Shown: one piece after another, positions 27,901 to 37,090 of the stretch
Layout of the letters: each line of letters opens with the position of its first letter
Numbering within the stretch: position 1 is the stretch's first letter
Assembly: GCA_024648695.1 (NCBI GenBank)
Contig: JACAVV010000007.1
Span: forward strand, 62,001-126,000
From: Nitrospina sp.
GTDB lineage: Bacteria > Nitrospinota > Nitrospinia > Nitrospinales > JACRGP01
Direction: 5' to 3'
Length of the DNA: 64,000 nucleotides
Notes under the pieces: generated by a model
What the model was told of the DNA's origin: nothing
Seen by the model: only the letters and a program-made list of their open reading frames with translations
Databases searched by the model: none
Position numbers and translations under genes: made by a program

Positions 27901-30900
27901 CCGGTGTCGGCATCGATCGTCATTCCAGCAGGGTTGTTGACCAGTGACCAAACGAAGGGAACGGTTCCCGTCACCTCCGGAATCGGCCCCAGGTATTCCT
28001 GGTTTGTTACAATGGTTTGATTCTCGATGGAAAAAATGTTCGGAGGATTGGCAGAGGCTTCCACATTAATTGTCCAGCTCTCGGTATCAGTGCCTTCCAC
28101 ACTGGATGCCTGGATAATGATTGAGTGAGACCCCAGGACTGCTGGATCCCAGGCCACTACCCCGGTACCCGTATTGATAGTCATCCCTTCGGGTCCTGTG
28201 ATCAACGACCATACAATAGGCTCGGTTCCCGGATACACTGGCACGGGACCGGTATAAGGTTCGCCTTGAATAGTGCTTTGGTCGGGGATCGCTTCGATAT
28301 CGATGGGCGATGTATCGTTGTTTTCAAAAACCCGATTCGCGCCTTCATTAGCAAGAAAAGCGTCTAAATCCTGATCTCCATCAATATCAGCCAAGGAGAC
28401 GGCACGGGTGTTGGAAGAGCCAGCGGTGTTTCCGGCCAAAGTAAAATCGCCCTCACCATCGTTGACCCAAATGGTACTGGCGGATCCGGTACCGTTTGCT
28501 ACGAAGGCATCCAGGTCACCGTCACCATCTAGATCACCAAGAGACACCCCTTGGCTCACCACGTTCCCTAAATTCTGAAAGGTATCGAAAAAACTGCCGG
28601 TTCCGGTATTGCCCCAAACCTTATTTGCTTGACTGTTCCCATTGGCGATAAAAGCATCTACATCCGAGTCGTTTTCCAGAGTACCTAGAGCCACTCCATA
28701 GCTGTCCGAACTCCCTAAGGATTGTTCGCTATTTGAAAAATTGCCCAAGCCGTCATTGAACCAAACGGTGTTCGCTATCCCGTTACTATTGCCGATAAAG
28801 GCATCGATAAATGTGTCGCCGTTTAAGTCCGCTAGAGCGACAGAACGGCTATCACCCGTTCCAAGACTTTGCCCACTGTCTGCAAAGGAACCCGAACCGT
28901 TATTAAGCCAAACCTTGTTAGCTTGACCGTTTCCGTTAGCCACAAAGGCATCCAGGTCCATATCCCCATCAAGATCCATCAACGCCACATCGAAACTGTC
29001 GAAACTGCCCAGTGATTGCAGGCTGTCGGAAAAATTCCCGGCACCAGCGTTCAACCAGACCTTGTTGGCCTCGCCATTGTTGTTGGCAATGAAGGCGTCC
29101 TTATCACCGTCGCCATCCAGGTCTCCCAGGACCACTGAATGACTGGTGGAACTTCCCAAGCTCTGGCCGCTATTTGAAAAAGTGCCGCTCCCGTCATTGA
29201 ACCAGACGGTGTTGGGACTGGCATTGGCGACAAAAGCGTCGATATCTTCGTCACCATCCAGGTCTTCCAAAGCGACATCATTACTATCTCCGCTTCCCAA
29301 CAATTGTCCACTGTCTACAAAGTTCAAGTCGGAAGCCTCTATAACCGCTAATACATTCAAGTCTACCGAGCGCGTGGTGTTGCCTTCGCCATCCGTTGTG
29401 TTTGTGAAGGTGATCGTGTCCGAATAGTTTCCATTGGTAAGGCTGTTGGCGGTGGGGTTTATAGTAACCTCTACCATGGTATCAGCTCCGGAGCCCAGAG
29501 TACCCATACCATTGTCCGTCACGGTCACCCAGTCCTGAGTTTTGGATACCGTATAGTCGATGGATGTTCCCCCGGTGTTTGTGAGCGTGTAAGTTTTTGA
29601 ATTGGGAGTGAAGGGTCCACCTTCGTTTCCGCTGGAGGTTAAATCTTCCAGAGGAGAAACCAAAAGCCCTTCAAAATCATCATCAAGAATAGTCAGTGTA
29701 TGGGATTGATTAGTACCCAGTCCCGCATTATCAGGATTGGAAATAGTGATGATTATTGTTTTATCGGGTTCATCATTCGCGTTGTTCACCAAAGCGACAG
29801 AGATATTTTGCGTGGTTTCTCCGGGGGTAAAGGTCAATGTTCCATTGGCAAGGGTGTAATCCGTTCCTCCACCAATGGCGGTGCCTCCGGTCACGGAATA
29901 TTCCACCGTTGTGGTGCCGTTGACTTTATTCAACGAAACAGGAATGTTGACAGTGCCTGAATTTTCCAAAACACTGGAAGTGGATTGGTCGAATCCTGCG
30001 GTAACATCCTTGTTCATAAAAAAGGCCTGGCCACCGATTCCATTGAAATCAAGGTCCGACACCTCTCCTATAACAATGTTTATATCCGAACCAAAATCAC
30101 CAGTGGAAGAGATCACCAAGCCCCCATTGGGTGCCGAAATATCTATTTCCTCCTCACCTGTAGCACCGATACCGCCGCTTTTGGATTCAATTGAAACCGC
30201 AGTCGCGCTTGAACTTTGGGTGACTAATGAGCCCATACCCAATGATTCGTCGGAACTTAAAGTAATAGAAGAAAACCCTGCATCAATTACAGTGCCGAAA
30301 ACCAGATCCAAAATTCCACCTGAACCTGCATCGCTATTGGAATCTGCATCTGCAATTATTGATACAGCCCCTGTAGCTGTCATGTCCGCCTGCGAAGTGG
30401 TTATAATGTCCTGGTCAGCACTCAAGCTGATAGATGTCCCTGTAATTGGCCCGTTGAAGTTTATATTTGAGGTGTTGCAGGCGGAGTCCACTAGAATATT
30501 TGCTGCGTTAATCGTTTGCAAAGTCACTGAACCGCAATCGGTGAATTCATGGTTGTCTCCCTCCCGCATTTCGATGTTTAAATCTCCGGTTCCCAGGTCG
30601 ATGGCTGTTGCCGCATCCATAGTGACCTGGGCCTCACCCACATCACGAAACAGGGAATCGACTCCATTGGCCGGAGTTTCATTGGCGATAAGAGTAAGGT
30701 CACCATCTTCAAAAGTAATATTACTTTTTATAAGAATGCTTCTTCCTGATTGCATTGTCAGTGAACCATCCGTTCCCGAAGGATTGTCCACGGTTAGTGG
30801 AGAAGAAACGGTAATGTCGTTATTGGCTTGAAGCGTTACATTATTTCCAGATGACAAAGTTTCAGCGAGCAACGAACTAGAAACGCAGGAATCTTGACCG

Positions 30901-33900
30901 GGGAAAGTAGAAAAGGTGGCATTACTGATAGAATTGGATGAGTCGATCAATGGGGAGAAGCTGTCGTCCGAAAATCGGTACAAATAGACGATGCCACTTC
31001 CCACCAGAGAATCACTCTCGCCATCATCGAAAATGGCGCCCACTGCTAATCGATTGTTGTCAAGAGAAACGGAACTTCCAAATTCGTCCGAGGAGCCTAA
31101 AGGCTGATTTATGTTTTTACCATCGGTATAGTCATCTCCAATGATGGTTTCCAGGTTTCCACCCGAAAAAGTGCTGTCGGTGAAGTTGTATAAATACACG
31201 GCTCCTTTATTATTGCTTCCGGAAAGGCCTTGGCCGTCATCAAATTGGGACCCCACAGCCAATTGGTTTCCGTCCAGTGAGACACTTTCGCCGAAGGAGT
31301 CGCTATCCAAATCCTGTTCGATGTTTTTGCCGCCGGAATAGCCGTCGCCAATAATGGCTTCCAGGTTACCTCCAGAAAACACACTATCCGTAAAGCTGTA
31401 TAAATACACGGCACCGGAACCCGGTTCGTTATTTTGGCTTCCATCATCCGAATCAGCACTCACCGCCAAACGGTTGCCATTCAGAGAAACGGAATGTCCA
31501 AACCTGTCTGAACCTTCCAGACTTTGGTTGTTGATGTTCTTTCCTCCGGAATAACCCACCCCAATTTGTGCTTCCAGGTTACCGCCCGAAAAAGAACTAT
31601 CCGAAAAAGTGTATAAATATACGGTGCCACTATTTCCAATTACATTTCCTGCGCCGTTATCAAAATCGGCTCCTACAGCCAAACGATCTCCATCCAGAGA
31701 GACTCCTATTCCGAAAAAATCGGAAAGTTCCAAAGTTTGATTTATGTCTTTAGGCCCTGAATAGCCATTCCCAATAATGGCTTCCAGGTTTCCACCAGAA
31801 AACGAGCTGTCTGAAAAAGTGTATAAGTACACAGCCCCCATATTTGTAATAAAATTTCCATCTCCATCATCTCTATAGGCCCCAACGGCTAAGCGATTAG
31901 CATCTAAAGAAATCGCTCTTCCAAAGGCATCAGAAGAATCCAGGCTTTGATTGACATTTTTACCTCCGGTATAACCGGAACCAATAATAGCTTCCAGAGC
32001 GCCACCGAAATAGGAATTGTCCGTGAACGTGTATAAATAGACGGCCCCTGCACCCGACACAGCATCTCCCTGGCCACCGTCATTGGATGCCCCGATAGCT
32101 AATTGATTGCCATTCAGAGAAACTGATCTACCGGAATTATCGTTAGCCCCTAGTGCAAGGCTCAGGTTTTTCCCACCTGAATAACCTGAGCCAATGGTGG
32201 CTTCCAAAGTACCACCGGTAAAGGTGTCGTCCGTGAAGGTATAAAGGTAAACGGCTCCGCTTCCATCTTTAGAATCTCCTTTGCCGTCATCTCCAAAGGC
32301 CCCTACCGCTAATCGATTGCCATCAAGGGAGATGGAACTTCCAAACCAATCGCCATTATCTAAATCTAGGACAATATCGTCTATATTGGTACCTATTGTG
32401 GCCTCCAGGGTTCCTCCTGAAAAAATACTGTCCGTGAAACTATATAAATACACCGCTCCTTGAAAAAAAGTAAATCCCGTCCCATCATTATCTCCAACTG
32501 CACCCACGGCTAAGCGATTACCATCCAGGGAGAGAGAATACCCAAAAAAATTGCTAGCACCCAAAGTCTGGTCTATATTTTTACCACCCGAATAACCGTC
32601 ACCGATAGTCGCCTCCAGGTTACCTTCGGAAAAGACGCCATCTGTAAAACTGTATAAATATACGGCGCCATTTTCCCCACCTGAATTCCCGAACTCATCA
32701 TCCCCATAGGCTCCCACGGCCAAGCGATTACCATCTAAGGAGACGGAACCCCCAAAAAAATCGGAACCATCCAAAGTCTGGTCTATATTTTTGCCACCCG
32801 AATAACCAAAACCAATAGTCGCCTCCAGATTTCCTCCAGAAAAGGCGCCATCTGAAAAACTATATAAATATACGGCTCCAGCACTGGATGTCGAATTTCC
32901 TGTCCCATCATCTAATCTAGCGCCCACGGCCAAGCGATTGCTATTTAGAGAGACGGAACTTCCAAAAACATCGAAACTATCCAAAGTCTGGTCTATATTT
33001 TTGCCACCCGAATAACCAAAACCAATAGTCGCCTCCAGATTTCCTCCGGAAAAGGCGCCATCTGAAAAACTATATAAATATACGGCTCCATTCCCGCCTC
33101 CCGAATTCCCAAAACCATCATCTCCTTCTGCTCCTACGGCCAAGCGATTGCCATCTAGAGAGACGGAACTTCCAAAAAAATCTTCAATATCTAATACTTG
33201 ATTAATATTTTTTCCCCCTGTATAGCCGGATCCTATAGTAGCTTCCAGGGTTCCACCTGTAAAAGATTCGCCCTTAAAGGTATACAAGTACACAGAACCG
33301 CTAGAGCTTTTAGAATTATTAAAACCATTATCTTCATTTGTCCCCACAGCCAAGCGATTCCCATCTAATGAAACCGAGTCGCCGAAATTATCATCCTCCT
33401 CCAGAGATTGGCTTCCGGCATTTAAAGCATCGTATCCGGAACCAATGATAATGGCTTGCTGATTGACCTCGTTAATTTCTTTAATCTCGATATTTTTAGG
33501 ATCCATAAGGAATTCGCCCGCACGGTCATTCATTCCCGCTAAGGTTTTTCCTGCAAATATGAGACGATCCGCAGAAGAAGTTTCTACGAAACCGCCTTTT
33601 CCGGAATGCGCTCCGGGCCGGGCAGAAAGGGTTCCAAGAACTGTGCTTTTCTTTTCCGACCAGACGATAATGGTCCCGCCGGGACCATCCGGACCTAAAG
33701 AGTCTGCAATTATATTGGTACCATCAGTCATGGATAGCAGTTGGGCGTTGGGCAGTTCGTCAAGATCGAGATCCTTGCCGCCTTTCAATTCACCACCCAA
33801 GCGGATTTGTCCCCCACCAGTTTGACCCGAAGCGTTGATTTGTGTGGACAGGAATTTTAGTGCAGGAGCAGTGATATCGATACTGCCACCGATTCCGTCT

Positions 33901-34664
33901 TCACCTAGCGCCAGGTATTTTCCTGAAGTGGTAATTTGCTGATCGGTGATGTGTCGGACTCTCCCGCCTGTCGCGCCGGACACGTCCAAATAGGCCGACG
34001 TGTTTTCCCAGGATTTGCGTTTTGTTTTTAAATCAATACTTCCACCTGGACCCGTATTTCCCATAGCAAACACAGATCCCGCGATGTTGAGTCCGCCAGC
34101 AGAAACTTCGATGTGTCCACCAGTCGAGCCCGAAACATCAACTTTTCCACCCAGGCTTACCCATTGGCTTCCATTGATAATTACCGTGCCACCTGGTTTA
34201 TTTTTATGGGATGCATCTACTTCTCCACCATCCAGGACCACCGAATCGGCGGTCAACTCTATTTGATTGCCGCTTGCAATCAGTTTTCCTTTGAGTTTTA
34301 TTTTTTTTGCGGAGAGTTTAAGGTTGGCAGGTGTGGAAATGCTTCCAGGAATCTCGAAAGTTTCACTTCCGGAAAATTTAAGGTAGGTGGTGGAGTCTGC
34401 AGAGACAGGTTCAATACTGAGAGTATCATTTGCTCCCAAACTAAATGAAGATACATCAACAGCAAGTTCAGGAGAGGTTTGCTTTAATGTCCAAATTAAA
34501 TCGGAGGTTTTCTGGAGGGAGCCTTCACCAGACCCAATATCAAATTCAATTCCTTGAGCAAAGGCGGGGGAACAATATATCAGAAGGACGGTCAGGGTAA
34601 GGAACACCGTATACCCACATCGGTGGGTTTCGTTCCGTAGTTTTGAATGGAGGATGCCTGACAT
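24906..34664 (-). CDS. Giant (3252-residue) exported multi-repeat surface protein
   Basis: Signal peptide 1-36, cleavage likely at AFA-QG. Residues 40-400 form a beta-helix-like, filamentous-hemagglutinin-type region (many VDVSGSTGGHIEV-like turns). Twelve copies of a 70-residue FG-GAP-like repeat follow (about 420-1245; core NRLAVGAxxDDG and GAVYLYSF). Then come a Calx-beta domain (about 1560-1660), a BACON-like domain (1670-1778), seven VCBS/FG-GAP repeats with Ca-binding DLDGDGD loops (1778-2118), about eight Ig-like He_PIG repeats (2118-2850) and a terminal module (3098-3252) shared with the SBBP protein. It is likely a secreted or surface adhesin or matrix protein. No TpsB or type I partner is in view. 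Weak ribosome site AGGG. Confidence 0.88.
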   Translation of the reverse strand: MSGILHSKLRNETHRCGYTVFLTLTVLLIYCSPAFAQGIEFDIGSGEGSLQKTSDLIWTLKQTSPELAVDVSSFSLGANDTLSIEPVSADSTTYLKFSGSETFEIPGSISTPANLKLSAKKIKLKGKLIASGNQIELTADSVVLDGGEVDASHKNKPGGTVIINGSQWVSLGGKVDVSGSTGGHIEVSAGGLNIAGSVFAMGNTGPGGSIDLKTKRKSWENTSAYLDVSGATGGRVRHITDQQITTSGKYLALGEDGIGGSIDITAPALKFLSTQINASGQTGGGQIRLGGELKGGKDLDLDELPNAQLLSMTDGTNIIADSLGPDGPGGTIIVWSEKKSTVLGTLSARPGAHSGKGGFVETSSADRLIFAGKTLAGMNDRAGEFLMDPKNIEIKEINEVNQQAIIIGSGYDALNAGSQSLEEDDNFGDSVSLDGNRLAVGTNEDNGFNNSKSSSGSVYLYTFKGESFTGGTLEATIGSGYTGGKNINQVLDIEDFFGSSVSLDGNRLAVGAEGDDGFGNSGGGNGAVYLYSFSDGAFSGGNLEATIGFGYSGGKNIDQTLDSFDVFGSSVSLNSNRLAVGARLDDGTGNSTSSAGAVYLYSFSDGAFSGGNLEATIGFGYSGGKNIDQTLDGSDFFGGSVSLDGNRLAVGAYGDDEFGNSGGENGAVYLYSFTDGVFSEGNLEATIGDGYSGGKNIDQTLGASNFFGYSLSLDGNRLAVGAVGDNDGTGFTFFQGAVYLYSFTDSIFSGGTLEATIGTNIDDIVLDLDNGDWFGSSISLDGNRLAVGAFGDDGKGDSKDGSGAVYLYTFTDDTFTGGTLEATIGSGYSGGKNLSLALGANDNSGRSVSLNGNQLAIGASNDGGQGDAVSGAGAVYLYTFTDNSYFGGALEAIIGSGYTGGKNVNQSLDSSDAFGRAISLDANRLAVGAYRDDGDGNFITNMGAVYLYTFSDSSFSGGNLEAIIGNGYSGPKDINQTLELSDFFGIGVSLDGDRLAVGADFDNGAGNVIGNSGTVYLYTFSDSSFSGGNLEAQIGVGYSGGKNINNQSLEGSDRFGHSVSLNGNRLAVSADSDDGSQNNEPGSGAVYLYSFTDSVFSGGNLEAIIGDGYSGGKNIEQDLDSDSFGESVSLDGNQLAVGSQFDDGQGLSGSNNKGAVYLYNFTDSTFSGGNLETIIGDDYTDGKNINQPLGSSDEFGSSVSLDNNRLAVGAIFDDGESDSLVGSGIVYLYRFSDDSFSPLIDSSNSISNATFSTFPGQDSCVSSSLLAETLSSGNNVTLQANNDITVSSPLTVDNPSGTDGSLTMQSGRSILIKSNITFEDGDLTLIANETPANGVDSLFRDVGEAQVTMDAATAIDLGTGDLNIEMREGDNHEFTDCGSVTLQTINAANILVDSACNTSNINFNGPITGTSISLSADQDIITTSQADMTATGAVSIIADADSNSDAGSGGILDLVFGTVIDAGFSSITLSSDESLGMGSLVTQSSSATAVSIESKSGGIGATGEEEIDISAPNGGLVISSTGDFGSDINIVIGEVSDLDFNGIGGQAFFMNKDVTAGFDQSTSSVLENSGTVNIPVSLNKVNGTTTVEYSVTGGTAIGGGTDYTLANGTLTFTPGETTQNISVALVNNANDEPDKTIIITISNPDNAGLGTNQSHTLTILDDDFEGLLVSPLEDLTSSGNEGGPFTPNSKTYTLTNTGGTSIDYTVSKTQDWVTVTDNGMGTLGSGADTMVEVTINPTANSLTNGNYSDTITFTNTTDGEGNTTRSVDLNVLAVIEASDLNFVDSGQLLGSGDSNDVALEDLDGDEDIDAFVANASPNTVWFNDGSGTFSNSGQSLGSSTSHSVVLGDLDGDGDKDAFIANNNGEANKVWLNAGAGNFSDSLQSLGSFDSFDVALMDLDGDMDLDAFVANGNGQANKVWLNNGSGSFADSGQSLGTGDSRSVALADLNGDTFIDAFIGNSNGIANTVWFNDGLGNFSNSEQSLGSSDSYGVALGTLENDSDVDAFIANGNSQANKVWGNTGTGSFFDTFQNLGNVVSQGVSLGDLDGDGDLDAFVANGTGSASTIWVNDGEGDFTLAGNTAGSSNTRAVSLADIDGDQDLDAFLANEGANRVFENNDTSPIDIEAIPDQSTIQGEPYTGPVPVYPGTEPIVWSLITGPEGMTINTGTGVVAWDPAVLGSHSIIIQASSVEGTDTESWTINVEASANPPNIFSIENQTIVTNQEYLGPIPEVTGTVPFVWSLVNNPAGMTIDADTGQVTWPVSTTVGSPHTVTIQALNNEGFDRESWELIVVENAIAPDIDSIDDEVILNTQSYRKTPVFAGTHPMTWILATGPDGMTINEATGVIAWNNPKVAGSPHLVSILVLNEVGFDDESWTLTVNPSLDDLDNFTIVEDEPYIDVVAIADGESCELQDFPQGLSILPQTVNINENLFCVVIWSAPKSEGSPHLVSFQVSDEQNTALEDLSFVLTVVKALPIISSISNQFAKPGETYVGPIPIVTGIKPITWSLVSGPGGMTINAATGEVTWANPTTVGSPHKVVIQAENDAGTNTESWEVVVTGTGIGPVIIPPSLLVEDSNTVPDNADLNLVITIRIREGETYKGPNFSVTGVEPISWSLLEAPSGMTIDSNNGSIVWEKPTSAGSPHTVTVQAANAEGADSLSWILEVEPLLDSPVFSEVDSLKVEIGEKFSLDVPVQDGDSPFTCKLTDAPEGMTSEFFRAGLGFSEHCKVTWESPTSDASPYLINLRITDDKNRFSDVAWVLTVEAAETPQIASIADISLQSNDIYVQGAKIEGGTLPVEWILQQGPAGMVVDNAKGIVTWSNPIPGQHIVKLKAENDAGEVTESWTLNVQDSNAEHAIKFVRDAKGKPNPVESGKQVAMEVEAFDTFGHDLSFNWSSTCSGLANNGSFNNNTLRTPVWAAPENATGLPSICTISVVIDDGNGVTSTPTFVQGVIVAGTTINSNLGHVPFQPVCYGRFCNQAQTKFSITNNNEVAKIYKLKSSRNWLDIDDNPVLSDFVPELNIPIRHDMAIPQVTETSVTLDPGQTATFTATVNTNGASIETGNDEAQILLEDEEGNPLGSFDILLILVEDPFDVDKSQRVISPYWQADTQTYTFIAVSHPGLQDINADVGVVINAVQSDLAPYGPTLEFTVSANSTKRVFIVSTNNPFINDTFIPDAGFIVGTTSGKHGQLVIGPKASHPKTDTGSGYPDITMLNFWGAIVVQATSTGFAMEFIGDMHDSSAMNQPLVSGIN
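30940..33440 (-). repeat. Twelve tandem 210-bp coding repeats
   Basis: The DNA of the 70-residue repeats is tandem at about 210 bp. The copies around 32760-32880 and 32975-33090 are nearly identical over 100 bp, which points to recent duplication or gene conversion. Other copies have diverged. Confidence 0.8.
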
Positions 34665-35159
34665 TAGGCTTACCCTGGTTATACCAATGGTTTTCTAAAA
34701 ATTCATTTGTATCCTTCAAAGTAAAAAGTTGGGACTTCCATATGAGAAGGAACGGTTCCAATCAGATTGAATTAGATGTGTTTCCCCACAAAATTTTATA
34801 ACAGAACAAAACCAATTCCTATGACTTAATCAGGGTAATTTGCCCTTCCTCCACAAGCCCTTTAATTACAAAGGCTTTTTGGGCATGTTTTTTTATGTAC
34901 GATATATAAAAATATCAGAGTTATGAAACTGGAAAGAGGTTTTAATTCAAAAGGGAAAGAAGCTTTTCATATCGATCGTAAGCTCAACTTGTTTTATAGC
35001 GGACAGGCCAATTTGTGATGACATTTGCCAGTAAATTTAAAAGTTAAATGAAGGGAAAATTGGCGAGACTCTAAATCCGTTTTCGAGCTTAAAAGTTTGT
35101 CCAAATTTGTGCATTAAATCCAAAATAACGTCATTGGAAAAGTATTTTGAAATCGCCTG
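34665..35159. other. Intergenic, upstream of the giant gene
   Basis: AT-rich, with no convincing gene. It should hold the promoter of the 3252-residue gene (minus strand), but I cannot pick a clear -35/-10 pair. Confidence 0.4.
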
Positions 35160-35815
35160 TCAATCTTTTATCCCATCTTTCTCAGGAACCAGTCCATAAG
35201 GTACGTCCCATGGCCACTCCTCCTTGGAAGGCCTCCATCCCTTTGGAGCGCCTTTTGGTATAATCACAATACGCGGAATCCACTTGAGAGGGATCCTCTT
35301 CCTATCCTCATTGGATCCGACTTCTTCTGCAAGCTTGTTCTAACCTCTTCTTGAATTTCTGCATTGTTCCTCCTTGAGGCGCTCTTCAACTTCAGTGAGT
35401 CTGGTTCGATGGACTTTCTTTGTGTTTCTAAGGATGCCCGCAACCTTACTTGCTTGGTCGGGATCCAACTCACCATTACTTACAGACTCCACAATCTTCG
35501 CAAGAGCGGTGAGAATATCCTGAAACTTTTTGACTACAGGGTTGTCAATGTTAATAGGGCGATCCCGACGAGGAGGAAGGAGTCGATCGAAGACCATCTT
35601 CAGGACTTTCCCGTTACCTTGTAAAGCCAATTCGACTGCCTTCTGAACCATAATAACTCCCCCTGATCATGGGCCAACATGGTGACCTTGTTAGTGAAGC
35701 CCTTCTTTCGACCGGTGGGGTTGCCGGATTGATCAGGTTTCCACTTGTAATCCTTCTTAGGTCCTGCGTCTGCAGATTTATTACAGCCTCTTTCTTTCAT
35801 TGAAGCCCTTGACAT
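35160..35815 (-). pseudogene. DUF5681-type gene remnant, frameshifted
   Basis: The first frame (35600-35815) has the DUF5681 mark WKPDQSGNPTGRKKG. A frame change near 35650 leads to the rest of the domain in 35340-35651 (VQKAVELALQGNGKVLK and LLPPRRDRP). After a stop at 35340 the same frame stays open to 35160 and encodes a protein-like C-terminus with PRIVIIPKGAPKGWRPS. It may belong to the same gene or to a second, frameshifted one. DUF5681 genes often travel on phages and other mobile DNA. No functional product expected. Confidence 0.65.
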
Positions 35816-36635
35816 CTCGTTATTATCTAATCAATTTAGTCTCGGCGGTAATAGTAGCAAGCCGCCGTCCTGGGGCCTGAATCGACCAAAATCTCCGCTG
35901 TAAAAGCGACAACAGACTTGGAGGTCAATTGGGCCACCCTTGAGGCACCTTAACAGAGAATTGGCTTTTGAAATCAAAAGTTTCAAGAAAAACCTCAACT
36001 CACCTTTGGTCAGGGCAGACAGCCATTCGTCTATATAGAGTGGGGATGGCAAGTCGCGAACTGATTATTTTCTAAGGGGAGCTAACTTCTGTCCCTTACA
36101 TTTGATTTTTGTACATTTTTCATAAAATGAAAAAATGGATCAAGCTTAACTTCAAAATACAGGTAGAGACTGAAATTGGATGGATTGCAATTTCGTCATT
36201 TTCAAATTCCTCAGGGTTGCTAAGAGTGGAGCTGTTTCGCAGAGGAGGATCGTACCAATTATTTTTCATTATTGCGTCGTCCTTATCAGCGTTTTTTTTA
36301 TTCTTGAAATTCGGTGATGTGAAGTTATTTTATTTTTTTGGAAAACTATCTTCCAAACAATTGAATTTAAAGGCTTTAATTTCTAATCCAAATTACCTCA
36401 ATTGAGGTATTGAATTATGGCTGTGCTGAGCCGATACTTAGGTTATTCGAGGGATAGAATAGTTTAAAGGGATCTGGTGCCTGGTTTTATGTAAGGCATT
36501 TAAATGCTTCATTATTTAACCTGTTTCAAGCCGGATCGGGTTTGGATATTGGGGATTTCGGGCTTTGCCTTTGCGCCGCTTGGAAATCCAAAGCCGTCCG
36601 GTTCCTTGAAGCAGGATGCAATAGGAGGTGGGCTC
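35816..36635. other. Gene-poor region
   Basis: Frames at 35831-36052 (minus) and 36109-36405 (plus, with one hydrophobic stretch) lack ribosome sites and family features. I call no gene. Together with the DUF5681 remnant this looks like decayed mobile DNA. Confidence 0.4.
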
Positions 36636-36770
36636 ATGTCCGAACGTTTCTCTAATTATATTTCTATTCGAATGATCAGCTTGTTGGCGATGACGGGTAA
36701 ATATCCGTTCATGCATTGGGCGGCTTTGATGACGCGTCGTTTATCGTGCAAGCTTGGGGCACGTATTTAA
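36636..36770 (+). CDS. Possible 44-residue protein
   Basis: ATG 36636 is preceded by AGGAGGTG, five bases upstream, a near-perfect ribosome site. The product is 44 residues, Met- and Arg-rich (starts MSERFSNYISIRM), with a weakly amphipathic or hydrophobic middle. No family recognised. The strong site is the only real support. Confidence 0.35.
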   Translation: MSERFSNYISIRMISLLAMTGKYPFMHWAALMTRRLSCKLGARI

Positions 36771-36936
36771 ATCAGCCCGGTTTTTTTCGTATTCAACACG
36801 AGTTATCGGTTAAAAGGAAAGTATCATCCACCCTCACCTTAAATCTTTTCCTTCCAGGAAAGAGGGCATCTTTTTAACCATAACCCGGCATATTAAGATA
36901 ATCCACGCATAGGGGGGCTTTACGACCCCAGGATCA

Positions 36937-36987
36937 GGCGTGAAAGTGGGTGGGACCTCCTCCCCCTCTCTCTTTCACGCCTTTTTT
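36937..36987 (+). terminator. Strong intrinsic terminator
   Basis: A perfect 10-bp stem GGCGTGAAAG/CTTTCACGCC, a 25-nt loop, then six T. No protein gene is close upstream on this strand except the doubtful 44-residue frame, so it may end a small RNA. Confidence 0.7.
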
Positions 36988-37031
36988 CATTCCCTTACAT
37001 TGATTTCCCAGGAATATTTTATTATTGAGAA

Positions 37032-37051
37032 TTACCCTTAAAATAGGGTAA
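37032..37051. promoter_or_regulatory. Inverted repeat upstream of csgE
   Basis: TTACCCT-N6-AGGGTAA, perfect 7-bp arms, about 40 bp before the csgE start. Size and place fit an operator for a dimeric regulator of the curli export genes. Confidence 0.4.
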
Positions 37052-37090
37052 AATGCCTTGTTTTTTTTATAGATACCATTTTTCAGGTTT

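Larger units (their letters stand above)
36771..37090. other. Gap before csgE with terminator and inverted repeat
   Basis: It holds a GGGG-N6-CCCC hairpin near 36912-36929, the strong terminator at 36937-36987 and an inverted repeat at 37032-37051. No protein gene seen. A short transcript ending at the terminator is possible. Confidence 0.45.

Noticed and set aside
29875-30831. 318-codon frame on the plus strand
   Set aside because: Antisense to the 3252-residue gene, low-complexity mirror of its repeats, and no ribosome site.
30940-33440. Regular ~210-bp repeats as a possible CRISPR array
   Set aside because: The repeats are far too long, diverge along their length and are in frame within one gene.
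36504-36635. Upstream extension of the 44-residue frame
   Set aside because: The near-perfect ribosome site lies just before 36636; the upstream part has no start signal.
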